From PALSA-270 sp963770245 (GTDB lineage: Bacteria > Acidobacteriota > Terriglobia > Terriglobales > Acidobacteriaceae): a DNA stretch of 64,000 nt. Numbering within the stretch: the stretch's first letter is position 1; every line of letters begins with the position of its first letter. Shown here piece after piece: positions 43,918 to 52,450 of this stretch. A program made the position numbers and the translations under genes. The stretch lies in assembly GCA_963770245.1 (NCBI GenBank), contig CAVYOX010000001.1, positions 1-64,000 of the forward strand, given 5' to 3'. The notes under the pieces are model-generated. The model had not been told where the DNA came from and did not search any database. It worked only from the letters and a program-made list of their open reading frames with translations.

Positions 43918-46101
43918 ATGGCAACATCCGCCACACAATCAGCGGCTCGCCCGGACACAGGGTTGTGGGTCTATAACCCCTGGCTCGATCTGTTGGTAGG
44001 CTGCGGAGCCTGGTCGGCGCCCCTGCTGTTGTTCTATTACTTCGCCGATTCCCGGGCGCTCGCCTGGTCGGCAGCGTTTTATGGGCTAGCTCTTTTCTTC
44101 AATTATCCGCATTACATGGCCACGATTTACCGGGCCTACCGTACCTCGGAAGACCGTCAGAAATACCGCATCTTCACCCTCCACATCACGGCGCTGATTC
44201 TTCTGACCCTAGTGGTGTCGCACTTCTGGTATGGCGCCTTGCCCTGGATCTTCACTCTGTATCTCACCTGGAGTCCCTGGCACTACAGCGGACAGAACTA
44301 CGGGCTGTTCATGATGTTTGCGCGCCGGGCCGGGGCAAGACCGTCTCCCGCGGAGAGGCGCGCGTTATACGGGGTCTTTCTGGTCTCCTACCTCATCCTT
44401 TTCTTGAGCTTTCACACCGGACCCTCGAAGGATCCGCTCTTTGTTTCTCTGGGTATTCCAGCGAGACTCAGCCTGCTGCTGGTGCTCGGGCTCGCGGTCG
44501 CTTACCTGGGTCTCTCGGCTTTCGGTTTGTCGCGACTGGTGGGCCAGGTGGGCTGGCAGCCTCTGTTTCCGTCGCTCACCCTATTTTCCACGCAGTTTCT
44601 CTGGTTCCTGCTTCCGACCGCAGTCGCTTTGGCCAAGGGCCTCGAGATCACGCAAAGCCGCTACAGCAACGGTGTGCTGGCGGTGATGCACGCGGCACAG
44701 TATCTCTGGATCACCAGTTACTACGCGCGTCGCGAAGCCAATACCGAACGCCAGGGGAGCTGGCGCCCGCTGGCCTATTTCGGAGTGTTGATCGCGGGTG
44801 GCATCGCGCTTTTTGTTCCCGGGCCATGGCTTGCCAGCCGGCTTTTTCATTACGACTTCACCGCCAGCTTCTTGCTTTTCACGGCGCTCGTGAACATCCA
44901 TCATTTCATTCTGGACGGTGCGATCTGGAAGCTGCGCGACGGCCGCATCGCCGCGCTGCTGCTGAACTCGCGGGAGAGCCTTGCGAAGGCCACGACCGGG
45001 GCGGGCGCCCGGGGAGCGGGCTGGCTGCGGGGCTATTCCCCGGGGGCGCGAGCCCTGCGGATTAGCGCAGCCTTGCTGCTCCTCACCTGGGGATCGGTCG
45101 ACCAGGTGCGTTACTACTTTGCTCTTCATCAAGACAATCTGGCCGATCTTGAGCGAGCCGTCACCCTTGATTCCTTCGATAGTTCGTTGCAAACGCGCCT
45201 GGGGCGAAAAGAGTTTGAAATCGGCCAGGCCCAGCAAGCTGCCGAGTCATGGCGGCAAGCCCTTCGGGTGAATCCTAGGAACCCGGCTCCGCGCAATGCT
45301 CTGCTGAGATATCTGACTGCGCAACAACGCTTCGACGAAGCTTACGCTCTGACCGGCGAGGGGCTGCGCTACCTTCCGCGCGATGTCGATCTTCTCGTCA
45401 ACCACGGCATTCTAGCCAAACAACGTGGCGCCTACGATGAGGCCGTCGCAGACTGGGGAAAAGCCATTTCCGTCGATCGAAAGCAGTCGCTGGCTCACCT
45501 CTATTTGGCGGGCGAGCTGGACCGGGAAGGGAAGCTGGACGCGGCCATTCCGCAATACATGATTTTTCTCGAACAGGCCGCGAAAGCCCAGCCCGAGGAT
45601 CAGGTTCCGGCGAGCAATGTCATCCTCGTGGCTCTGCGTCTGGCGCAATGTCAGCAGAAGACCGGTCACGCCGCCGAAGCGGTCGAGTCCTACGGGTTGG
45701 CCCAGAAAATTGCCGCGCAAGTCGGCCAGCCCAAACTCGAGAGCCTGGCCAGCGTGGGAGAAGCAACCGTCGCAGCGGCCCAGAAAAAAGTGCCGCAGGC
45801 GCTCGGCCTGTACCAGCACGCGCTCACGCTCGACCGGGCGGTCGATGACCGGCAAAGCGAAGCCGCGGATTGGTACAGTTACGCGCTCTTTTTGCGTTCG
45901 GCCGGTTTCCCCTCGCGGGTGATCTACCCTTGCCTGGTGAGAGCGGAATTCTTAATGCAATCCTTTAAGGACCCAACCGACCTGGGCAATGTAAAGTTGC
46001 TGCGCCAAGCGGCGGAAAACCAGCTGGCGGCCGAGGCCCCGGGACTCGAGCGCAATCCGCAGGGGGCTCTGGACGAAGCCCTCCATCTGCGGGCGCCCTA
46101 G
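43918..46101 (+). CDS. Polytopic membrane protein with C-terminal TPR repeats
   Basis: A 727-residue protein. About ten membrane helices fill residues 20-395, including LLVGCGAWSAPLLLFYYFA, YPHYMATIYRAYRTSEDRQ, LTWSPWHYSGQNYGLFMMF and NIHHFILDGAIWKLRD. The WHYSGQNYG and HHFILDG His-rich membrane motifs are distinctive. Residues 400-720 are TPR repeats (FEIGQAQQAAESWRQALRV; NPRNPAPRNALLRYL; AVADWGKAISVDRKQSLAHLYLAG). Family function is unknown. A TATAAT (43874-43879) lies 38 bp upstream. Either the ATG at 43897 or 43918 could be the start. Confidence 0.8.
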   Translation: MATSATQSAARPDTGLWVYNPWLDLLVGCGAWSAPLLLFYYFADSRALAWSAAFYGLALFFNYPHYMATIYRAYRTSEDRQKYRIFTLHITALILLTLVVSHFWYGALPWIFTLYLTWSPWHYSGQNYGLFMMFARRAGARPSPAERRALYGVFLVSYLILFLSFHTGPSKDPLFVSLGIPARLSLLLVLGLAVAYLGLSAFGLSRLVGQVGWQPLFPSLTLFSTQFLWFLLPTAVALAKGLEITQSRYSNGVLAVMHAAQYLWITSYYARREANTERQGSWRPLAYFGVLIAGGIALFVPGPWLASRLFHYDFTASFLLFTALVNIHHFILDGAIWKLRDGRIAALLLNSRESLAKATTGAGARGAGWLRGYSPGARALRISAALLLLTWGSVDQVRYYFALHQDNLADLERAVTLDSFDSSLQTRLGRKEFEIGQAQQAAESWRQALRVNPRNPAPRNALLRYLTAQQRFDEAYALTGEGLRYLPRDVDLLVNHGILAKQRGAYDEAVADWGKAISVDRKQSLAHLYLAGELDREGKLDAAIPQYMIFLEQAAKAQPEDQVPASNVILVALRLAQCQQKTGHAAEAVESYGLAQKIAAQVGQPKLESLASVGEATVAAAQKKVPQALGLYQHALTLDRAVDDRQSEAADWYSYALFLRSAGFPSRVIYPCLVRAEFLMQSFKDPTDLGNVKLLRQAAENQLAAEAPGLERNPQGALDEALHLRAP

Positions 46102-46103
46102 TC

Positions 46104-46592
46104 TCACAGTTTACCGAGGAACTCGACGATTTCCGGTTCGCTCCAGTCCACCTCGCCGATGAACTTGCGGCGCATGATCCCGTTGCGGTCGATGATGTAG
46201 GTCTCGGGAAACTTGAAGGTTCCGTAGAGGTCGTTGCTTTTCCCCGAGGGATCGCGGACGGTGAGCAGATCTACGTTGTGGTTCTTCAAAAACTGCTGAT
46301 AGGCGGTACGGTCTTCATCGACGCTAACCGCGAGTACCACGACACCCTGGTTTTTCATCTTCTGCTGCAGCTCGACAAGCGACGGCACCTCTTCGACGCA
46401 GGGAGCGCACCAGGTCGCCCAAAAATTCAGGACTACGATTTTGCCGCGCAGTTGGCTGAGTGTGACGGCGCGCTCGGAGTCGGCGACCGTGAAGTCCGGA
46501 GCCACGGTGCCGATGTGGGGCGGCCGGGTGCCGCTATAGCAGCCGGAGAGCGAGAGAGTGAGGAGCGCGATGAGGACGGATCGACGGCGCAC
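46104..46592 (-). CDS. TlpA-like thioredoxin lipoprotein
   Basis: A 162-residue protein. The N-terminus is a lipoprotein signal (LIALLTLSLSGC, lipobox Cys about residue 18). The thioredoxin fold has VLNFWATWCAPCVEEVPSLV (WCxPC) and the cis-Pro region KFPETYIIDRNGIM. It is probably an inner- or outer-membrane-anchored reductant of periplasmic thiols, as in cytochrome c maturation (ResA/TlpA). It overlaps the end of the TPR membrane protein by close spacing (2 bp apart, convergent) and is divergent from the GT2 gene. Confidence 0.9.
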   Translation of the reverse strand: MRRRSVLIALLTLSLSGCYSGTRPPHIGTVAPDFTVADSERAVTLSQLRGKIVVLNFWATWCAPCVEEVPSLVELQQKMKNQGVVVLAVSVDEDRTAYQQFLKNHNVDLLTVRDPSGKSNDLYGTFKFPETYIIDRNGIMRRKFIGEVDWSEPEIVEFLGKL

Positions 46593-46633
46593 GCAGCTAT
46601 AATACCGAATTCGGCTCGCTGGCAGAACCCGAC

Positions 46634-47746
46634 ATGGCTACCCCCTCGGCAGAATCGCCCGACGCACCTTCGTTCGCGGTGCCACCGGCCCCCCCCCAAA
46701 TATCGGTCATCGTGCCCGCGCGCGATGAAGAGGCAAGCCTCGGGGCGTGTTTGCAGTCGCTGGTCGCACAAGCCGGCATCCCCTTCGAAATCATTGTCGT
46801 CGACGACGGTTCGACCGACCGCACGCCCGCGCTCGCTCGCTCGTTTCCCGGAGTGCGCGTGATCGAGGCCGGCGTGCTGCCCGCGGGCTGGAGCGGGAAA
46901 AATCATGCGATGTCGCTCGGCGCCCGCGAATCGCGCGGCCGCTGGCTGCTCTTTACAGATGCGGACACCGTACACCTTCCCGGCTCGCTGGCCCGGACAT
47001 TGCTGGAGGCGCAACAGAGGGGGGCAGCGCTGCTTTCCTATTCTCCCGCGCAGGAGGTCCATGGGGTCTGGGAGAAGGCTGTCATGGCGGTGATCTTTGC
47101 CGAGCTGGCGATCACCTATTGCCCGGCGGAGGTGAACGACCCGGCCACCCGGGTAGCAGCGGCCAATGGCCAGTATTTGCTGATCTCGCGCGAGGCCTAC
47201 AAGGCGGTCGGTGGGCACGCTGCGGTCCGAGCCAGCCTGCTCGAAGACGTGGCTCTGGCGCGGGCGGTCAAAGCCTCGGGCCGGCGAATATTCTTTCGCT
47301 ATGGCCCGGATGCCGTACGTACGCGCATGTATCGCAGCTTTTCTCAGCTGCGGGAAGGCTGGACCAAGAATCTGGTGCTGTTGTTCCGCTCCCCGGTGCG
47401 GCTGGCAGTATTGCGACTGTTGGAATTTGGTTTACTGGTCGGAAGCGGAGGGGCCGCGATTCTGGGGACGCTCCATGGGAGGAGTCACACCGCAACCTTT
47501 GCGACCGTGGTGTTTCTGGGTTTGGGTGCGATTTTCGTGGCGCGCATCCGCAAAGCCCACTTTTCTTCGGGGGCAACCGCACTGGCGCTCGTCGGCCTTC
47601 CGCTATTTTCCTATCTTTTGCTGCGGTCGGTGCGCTCGCAGGAAAAAGGTCAGGTACAGTGGAAGGGGCGGAATTACGCCTTCGGGCCCGCACCGGTGCC
47701 GAGCCATACGACGGTGGTCGATCCGGGACGAACCAAAGCCACCTAG
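46634..47746 (+). CDS. Membrane glycosyltransferase family 2 (HpnB-like)
   Basis: A 370-residue GT2. The N-terminal GT-A fold has ISVIVPARDEEASLGACLQS, VVDDGSTDRTPAL, FTDADTVHLPG (DxD-type) and SLLEDVALARAVK (the catalytic-region ED). The C-terminal third has three or four membrane helices (about 270-340). The overall layout, with GWTKNLVLLFRSP, resembles hopene-associated glycosyltransferase HpnB. It follows a short gap and leads to the PTPS pair with 45 bp between; a functional link to pterins is not expected. Confidence 0.85.
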   Translation: MATPSAESPDAPSFAVPPAPPQISVIVPARDEEASLGACLQSLVAQAGIPFEIIVVDDGSTDRTPALARSFPGVRVIEAGVLPAGWSGKNHAMSLGARESRGRWLLFTDADTVHLPGSLARTLLEAQQRGAALLSYSPAQEVHGVWEKAVMAVIFAELAITYCPAEVNDPATRVAAANGQYLLISREAYKAVGGHAAVRASLLEDVALARAVKASGRRIFFRYGPDAVRTRMYRSFSQLREGWTKNLVLLFRSPVRLAVLRLLEFGLLVGSGGAAILGTLHGRSHTATFATVVFLGLGAIFVARIRKAHFSSGATALALVGLPLFSYLLLRSVRSQEKGQVQWKGRNYAFGPAPVPSHTTVVDPGRTKAT

Positions 47747-47791
47747 ATCGGGTCCCGGGTTGAAACGCTCGGAACTGACGAGGAGCCGACC

Positions 47792-48202
47792 GTGGTCTAC
47801 CTAACGCGCAAGGCCGAGTTCTCCGCTTCGCACTACTATCACAATCCGAGTTTCAGTCCCGAGGAGAACCAGCGAACCTTTGGCAAGTGCAACAATCCCA
47901 ACGGACACGGGCACAACTATACGCTCGAGGTCACGGTCCGAGGCGAGGTGCACCCCGCGTCCGGGTTCGTCGTGGACCTGAAGCAATTGAAGGGAATCCT
48001 GCAGCGAGAAGTCTTAGACAGCATGGACCATCGTTTCCTGAATAAAGAAGTGCCGGAGTTTTTGACCCGCATTCCGACCACGGAAAACCTGGCCATCGCC
48101 ATCTGGCAGCGATTGGCGCCCAAGCTTGAAAAGGCGCAGCTTTACCGGGTGCGAGTCTACGAAACCCCCGACCTCTTTGTGGACTTTTATGGTGAAGCAT
48201 GA
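47792..48202 (+). CDS. 6-pyruvoyl-tetrahydropterin synthase-like protein, copy 1 (catalytic)
   Basis: A 136-residue PTPS/QueD fold with residues matching eukaryotic PTPS. Zinc ligands are His14, His39 and His41 (FSASHYYHN and NGHGHNY). The catalytic Cys33 lies in GKCNNPNG. The Asp-His pair is Asp79-His80 in SMDHRFLN, and Glu124 (VYETPD) anchors the substrate. All triad members are present. The likely substrate is 7,8-dihydroneopterin triphosphate; product 6-pyruvoyl- or 6-carboxytetrahydropterin cannot be decided. GTG start at 47792. It overlaps copy 2 by four bases (ATGA) and folE follows. Confidence 0.88.
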   Translation: MVYLTRKAEFSASHYYHNPSFSPEENQRTFGKCNNPNGHGHNYTLEVTVRGEVHPASGFVVDLKQLKGILQREVLDSMDHRFLNKEVPEFLTRIPTTENLAIAIWQRLAPKLEKAQLYRVRVYETPDLFVDFYGEA

Positions 48203-48621
48203 AAGCGTATCTGACGCGGGGTTACGGGTTTTCCGCTTCGCACCGCTTGCACAGCAACCACATGTCGGCCGAGGAGAACGCCGCCACCTACGGCAAATGC
48301 AATAACCCCTACGGGCACGGCCATAACTACCGGCTCGAGGTCACAGTCAGCGGGCCGGTCGATGAAAGTACGGGCATGGTTTGCAACCTCGTCGATCTGG
48401 ATGGTTTCGTGCACCCTGAGATCGTCGAACGATTTGACCGGCAGAACCTCAATACGCTCCCCGAGTTTGCCGAAGCTGTTCCTACCACAGAGAACTTGTG
48501 CACCGTGATCCACAATATTTTGCAGCGTGGCTTCACCCGCGCTCATCTGGAAAAGGTGCGCTTGGAAGAAACCATGATGAATTCGTTTGAATTCGCAGGG
48601 GAATCGGAGCTTCGAAAATGA
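48199..48621 (+). CDS. 6-pyruvoyl-tetrahydropterin synthase-like protein, copy 2 (His to Arg)
   Basis: A 140-residue paralogue of the preceding gene. Zinc ligands His15, His40, His42 and catalytic Cys34 (GKCNNPYG) are kept, as are Asp80 and Glu124. The catalytic His that follows the Asp is replaced: RFDRQNLN has Arg81 where copy 1 has His80. The protein may therefore have altered chemistry, or form mixed hexamers with copy 1. It starts inside the stop of copy 1 (ATGA), so coupled translation is expected. folE follows after a 141-bp AT-rich gap. Confidence 0.85.
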   Translation: MKAYLTRGYGFSASHRLHSNHMSAEENAATYGKCNNPYGHGHNYRLEVTVSGPVDESTGMVCNLVDLDGFVHPEIVERFDRQNLNTLPEFAEAVPTTENLCTVIHNILQRGFTRAHLEKVRLEETMMNSFEFAGESELRK

Positions 48622-48762
48622 ATTCGAAGATAATGAAGATAGTCAAGAGATTCAGATGACAAAGATAAAAAGATAATCAATGATAATTAGAGATAAAAAG
48701 ACAAGCAGATAAGCAGACCATAGACAAGAATCGCCAATCAGAAGACAACGGCGGGGAGACCC
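48622..48762. other. AT-rich, purine-rich intergenic tract upstream of folE
   Basis: In a GC-rich window, 48622-48740 is strikingly A-rich on the + strand, with repeated GATAA-type words (for example GATAAAAAGA twice). It lies just before folE, whose ATG at 48763 is preceded by GGGGAG. It could be an unstructured leader or a promoter region. Confidence 0.6.
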
Positions 48763-49371
48763 ATGCCCGACACCCCAGGATCGGTTGAGACGAGCACGCT
48801 GACCAGCGCCAGCTTCGAAGACCTGGCGCGCGAGTTGATCGTCCGCTTGGGCGAAAACCCCACCCGGGAAGGCTTGATTCGCACGCCCGATCGCATGCGC
48901 CGCGCCTACGAATACCTGGTGAAAGGGTACCGCGAAGACGCTGAGGCAATGCTGAAGGAAGCGCTGTTTACCGTGACCTATGACGAAATGGTGATCGTCA
49001 AAGACGTTGAGATGTTCAGCCTGTGCGAACACCATATGCTGCCGTTTTTTGGCAAAGTACACGTCGCCTATATTCCTAATGGCAAAGTAATCGGCTTGAG
49101 CAAGATTCCGCGATTGATCGATATTTTTGCCCGCCGTTTGCAGATTCAGGAACGCCTGACCACGCAAATTGCGGAAACCATTCAGCACGCGATTCAGCCG
49201 CAAGGGGTCGGGGTGGTGATTGAGGCACGCCATCTTTGCATGATGATGCGGGGAGTGGAGAAGCAGCACTCCGCCGCCGTGACTTCCTCGATGCTGGGAT
49301 CGTTCCGCCATGAAGAGGAGACACGGACTGAATTCCTCTCCCTCATTCGCAACCGAACCAACGGTATTTAG
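48763..49371 (+). CDS. folE: GTP cyclohydrolase I, FolE
   Basis: A 202-residue FolE. The zinc ligands are Cys88 and His91 in LCEHHMLPFFG, and Cys159 in EARHLCMMMRG. VEKQHSAAVTSSMLG is the substrate-binding signature. It converts GTP to dihydroneopterin triphosphate, the common precursor of folate, queuosine and biopterin-like cofactors. Downstream of two PTPS-like genes, it supplies their substrate. The ATG at 48763 has an upstream GGGGAG. It ends tail to tail with the rhomboid gene. Confidence 0.96.
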   Translation: MPDTPGSVETSTLTSASFEDLARELIVRLGENPTREGLIRTPDRMRRAYEYLVKGYREDAEAMLKEALFTVTYDEMVIVKDVEMFSLCEHHMLPFFGKVHVAYIPNGKVIGLSKIPRLIDIFARRLQIQERLTTQIAETIQHAIQPQGVGVVIEARHLCMMMRGVEKQHSAAVTSSMLGSFRHEEETRTEFLSLIRNRTNGI

Positions 49372-49407
49372 TTCGACCTTTTAGGAGGGACGAACCAGGG
49401 AACCTTC

Positions 49408-50100
49408 CTAAGTTCCATAGCGGTAACGCCGCGGGCGCTCCGGGAAAATTTTGATCAGGATGATTCCGGCGATGAATCCTCCCACGTGGGCCCAGAATGC
49501 GATCCCGCCCGAGGAATTGCCGGCGTAGGCGATCGAACTCGCCGCCCCGCTCAGAAACTGCACGACGAACCAGTAGCCGAGCATCACCCAGGCCGGCACC
49601 TGCAGAAAAAAGATGAAAAACCAGGTCAAGACGCGAGCTCGCGGATACAGAATGAAGTACGCGCCCAGCACTCCGGCAATGGCGCCACTGGCGCCGATGG
49701 TGGGCACGATGGAGTTGGGCGTAAGCGCGACCTGCGCCACTGCGGCCGCTAGACCGCTAAGCAGGTAGAATGCCAGATAGCGAAAGTGGCCGAGGTAGTC
49801 CTCGACGTTGTCTCCAAAAATCCACAAAAACCACATGTTCCCGATGACGTGTAGCCAAGAACCGTGCAGGAACATCGAAGTGAAAAACGGAACCAGGCCG
49901 GCGGCCAGGTGAAGATGGCGAGTACCCAGGAGGAACCCGGTCACGCGCGAAGGAACCAGTCCCAGCTGGTAGAGCAGGAGTTTCGTGCTGCGGGGATCGA
50001 GCATGGTCTCAAATAGGTAGATGAGCAGATTCAGCCCGATCAGAAAATAGTTCAGGAAGGGTGTGCTGAAGGTCGGCTGGTCGTCGCGGATCGGTATCAT
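49408..50100 (-). CDS. Rhomboid-family intramembrane serine protease
   Basis: A 230-residue protein with about six membrane helices. The L1-loop region HVIGNMWFLWIFGDNVED and the catalytic Ser in IGASGAIAGVLGAYF are present; the catalytic His is in FWAHVGGFIAG. The motif set is complete, so an active rhomboid is expected. Natural substrates are unknown. It starts at the ATG at 50100 (MIPIRDDQPTF). Neighbours are folE (tail to tail) and truB (divergent). Confidence 0.92.
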   Translation of the reverse strand: MIPIRDDQPTFSTPFLNYFLIGLNLLIYLFETMLDPRSTKLLLYQLGLVPSRVTGFLLGTRHLHLAAGLVPFFTSMFLHGSWLHVIGNMWFLWIFGDNVEDYLGHFRYLAFYLLSGLAAAVAQVALTPNSIVPTIGASGAIAGVLGAYFILYPRARVLTWFFIFFLQVPAWVMLGYWFVVQFLSGAASSIAYAGNSSGGIAFWAHVGGFIAGIILIKIFPERPRRYRYGT

Positions 50101-50229
50101 GGAGAATCAGGGAATCTGGTAACTTGGTACTCGGGCAATGGAAAAGCCGCGGAATGGCCTGTCCCAAACGGCAGGCCGGCATTCTGTAAGTTGCCCACGG
50201 ACTCGACTTACAAGTTTGCCAACTTCCCT

Positions 50230-51144
50230 ATGAATGGTGTCCTGGTTGTCGACAAACCCGCCGGCCCGACCTCGCATGACGTGGTCAACCGCGTTCGCAG
50301 GATTTTACAACAACGAACCGTCGGTCATTTGGGGACCCTGGACCCGCTGGCCACCGGAGTCCTTCCGATGGTGGTCGGAAATCTGACGCGCCTGGCGCAG
50401 TTCTATCTAGCGTCGGAAAAAACCTACGAAGGCGTGATTCGCTTTGGCTTCGCGACCGACACTTACGATGCCGAGGGCGAAGCCAGCAGTCCAGTGCGGG
50501 CGGTTCGGTTGTCATTGTCCGAGGCCCGGGAACTGGCGGCTCCATTTTGCGGACTGGTGGAACAGGTGCCACCGCCGTTTTCCGCCAAGAAGATTCAGGG
50601 TGTGCCGGCCTACAAGTTGGCGCGGAAACATGAGGACGTGCCCCTGAAGCCGGTTCAGGTGGAGATTAAGGAATTCGAAATTCTCGGAGTCGAAGACGAC
50701 CGGGCCGAGTTTCGCGCGCGCGTCACCGCGGGTACCTACATGCGCTCCGTGGCTCATGAAATGGGGCAGCGAATGGGCTGCGGGGCGCACTTGCAGGCGC
50801 TGCGCCGAACCGCCGCCGGGGAATTCGAAATCGCCGACGCCCACAGCCTAGAAAAGATTGCTGCAGCCGGGGAAAGCGGACGGATCGAGGAGCTATTTAT
50901 CCATCCGCGTAAACTTCTGCCGTTGTTTCCCTCGGTCACAGTGAATGATGAGTCCGCGGCGCAAATCCGAAGCGGCCGCGCGGTCAATTTGCCGGAACTC
51001 TCTTCGGCGCGCCTGGTGAAGGTCTTCTATGGGCAGAGAGAATTGATCGCCATTGCAACCCGCGTGGCGGGCACTCTGTTTCACCCGAAGATTGTGCTGG
51101 CCGGGGAACCCGTTGCCCAACTGGCGAGCGGCCGGCGCAAGTGA
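50230..51144 (+). CDS. truB: tRNA pseudouridine-55 synthase TruB
   Basis: A 304-residue enzyme. It begins MNGVLVVDKPAGPTSHDVV; the catalytic Asp is in GHLGTLDPLATGVLP, and KTYEGVIRFGFATDTYDAEG, KKIQGVPAYKLAR and VTAGTYMRSVAHEMG follow. It forms Psi55 in the T loop of most tRNAs. The ATG at 50230 fits the family N-terminus. A TTG at 50191 would add 13 residues without support. A C-terminal PUA-like part covers about residues 235-300. Ends 9 bp from the convergent VOC gene. Confidence 0.95.
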   Translation: MNGVLVVDKPAGPTSHDVVNRVRRILQQRTVGHLGTLDPLATGVLPMVVGNLTRLAQFYLASEKTYEGVIRFGFATDTYDAEGEASSPVRAVRLSLSEARELAAPFCGLVEQVPPPFSAKKIQGVPAYKLARKHEDVPLKPVQVEIKEFEILGVEDDRAEFRARVTAGTYMRSVAHEMGQRMGCGAHLQALRRTAAGEFEIADAHSLEKIAAAGESGRIEELFIHPRKLLPLFPSVTVNDESAAQIRSGRAVNLPELSSARLVKVFYGQRELIAIATRVAGTLFHPKIVLAGEPVAQLASGRRK

Positions 51145-51153
51145 AGAACCCAT

Positions 51154-52092
51154 CTACTGCAACATGGGCGAGCAGCACGGCTTTTCGACCGGCTTCGGCT
51201 CCATCAGTTCGACCCGCGTAAGGTTCGGATCATATAAATTCAGCTGCCACTTTCCGTCCCGTCCGATCTTTGGCTTGTCCGGATTCAGTCCCCGGGAAAC
51301 GACCGTCTCAAAGCCGGCTTGCGTGCTCGGAACCCCCAACGCAAGGTGGTTCATGACACCCAAGGTGTGCGGGGTTTCGTCTTTTAAATTCATCATGTAC
51401 TCCAGCCAGTCGGTGCCATCCGGCACCCGCATATCCACCCAATCGGCTCGCGTGTCGGTCATGCCGCCCTGCCAGAAAAACCTGAATCCGAGGATGTCCT
51501 TGTAGAAGCGGTCTTCGGCAGCCCGGTCTTTCACCACAAAACCCACGTGGATGATGTGGTCCGAAATACGCGTGCTGGGAAGAAACTTGCCAAAGTTGCG
51601 GCTGTGCAGCGACCCGGGCATGTACTGCACAAACTCCACCAGGTGGTCTTCGGGGTCGTGAATCTCGAAGCTGAGGTTCCCGTCCAGCCCGGTCGAGACC
51701 TTGTCGGGAACGGTCACGCCCTTGCTGGCCAGGTAGGCACGGAGTTGCTCCACGTTCGTGGTTTCAAAACAGATGTGGTTCAGTCGCGATTGGCCCGGGT
51801 CCTTGAGATCGGGAAAAACCTCAATGTACTGATGGTCGTTCACCTTGAAGTAGGTCAGCATCAGGCCGCTGCCGTCCGGCTTGTCCAGACTGAAGGGTTC
51901 CTGGAACCCGAGAATACCGGTGTAAAACTTGCGGGCCGCCGCTATGTCATCGGTGTTCAGTCCGATGTGAGCTACGCCGACAATGGGTGGTCGGTCGACT
52001 GCGCCCGCGGAATCGGCGGCACCGAGTGAACCAGGCCGAAGCAGAACACCGGCGACCAGGAGGGCAAGAAGAAAGCGATCAGAGCATTGCAT
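51154..52092 (-). CDS. Secreted double VOC/glyoxalase-domain protein
   Basis: A 312-residue protein with a signal peptide (FLLALLVAGVLLRPGSLGA). It has two VOC modules: one at about 35-160 (VAHIGLNTDDIAAARKFYTG, LGFQEPF, QYIEVFPD) and one at about 180-300 (HVGFVVKDRAAEDRFYKDIL, GFRFFWQGG). Bidentate His/Glu metal ligands are plausible in both. VOC proteins include glyoxalases, dioxygenases and antibiotic-binding proteins; the activity here is unknown. The start is given at 52092 (second Met); 52101 is an alternative. Confidence 0.82.
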   Translation of the reverse strand: MQCSDRFLLALLVAGVLLRPGSLGAADSAGAVDRPPIVGVAHIGLNTDDIAAARKFYTGILGFQEPFSLDKPDGSGLMLTYFKVNDHQYIEVFPDLKDPGQSRLNHICFETTNVEQLRAYLASKGVTVPDKVSTGLDGNLSFEIHDPEDHLVEFVQYMPGSLHSRNFGKFLPSTRISDHIIHVGFVVKDRAAEDRFYKDILGFRFFWQGGMTDTRADWVDMRVPDGTDWLEYMMNLKDETPHTLGVMNHLALGVPSTQAGFETVVSRGLNPDKPKIGRDGKWQLNLYDPNLTRVELMEPKPVEKPCCSPMLQ

Positions 52093-52450
52093 GCACCGCA
52101 TAGTGCGGGCGAAGGCTAGGGAATGTCAAGCGCGGCGACCACAGTCAGGGACCAGAGTGTCGGAGGTTTAAATTCGCCGAGCACACAACGCAGGGATGTG
52201 GATTGCCGACGCAGTAGAGTAATGTTGCACCTTGCGGTCTACTTGGAACGTCCTTCGCGGCTGTGTATTAGGCAGGGACGACCTTGGTTTACTTTTAACT
52301 CAGGCCAGTCTTGCTGAGAGGGGTTCGAAAACGAGCTCCGTCCTTGAGCGCAACGCGTTCCGAGTTGGGTTCAACTGGAATGAAACCCCCATCGCTCGGT
52401 TGCTGATGCCGCCCTTCGGTTCCCGGGGCGGCTCAGTCACTTCGAACCGC
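52093..52450. other. Intergenic region, 358 bp, nothing recognised
   Basis: Between the yceI-like and VOC genes, both on the minus strand. A long plus-strand frame crosses it and continues over the yceI gene; it is an antisense shadow. Confidence 0.5.

Noticed and set aside
48199..48621. Second PTPS gene considered a degenerate duplicate or frameshift artefact
   Set aside because: Zinc ligands, Cys, Asp and Glu are kept, and the reading frame is intact with coupled start.
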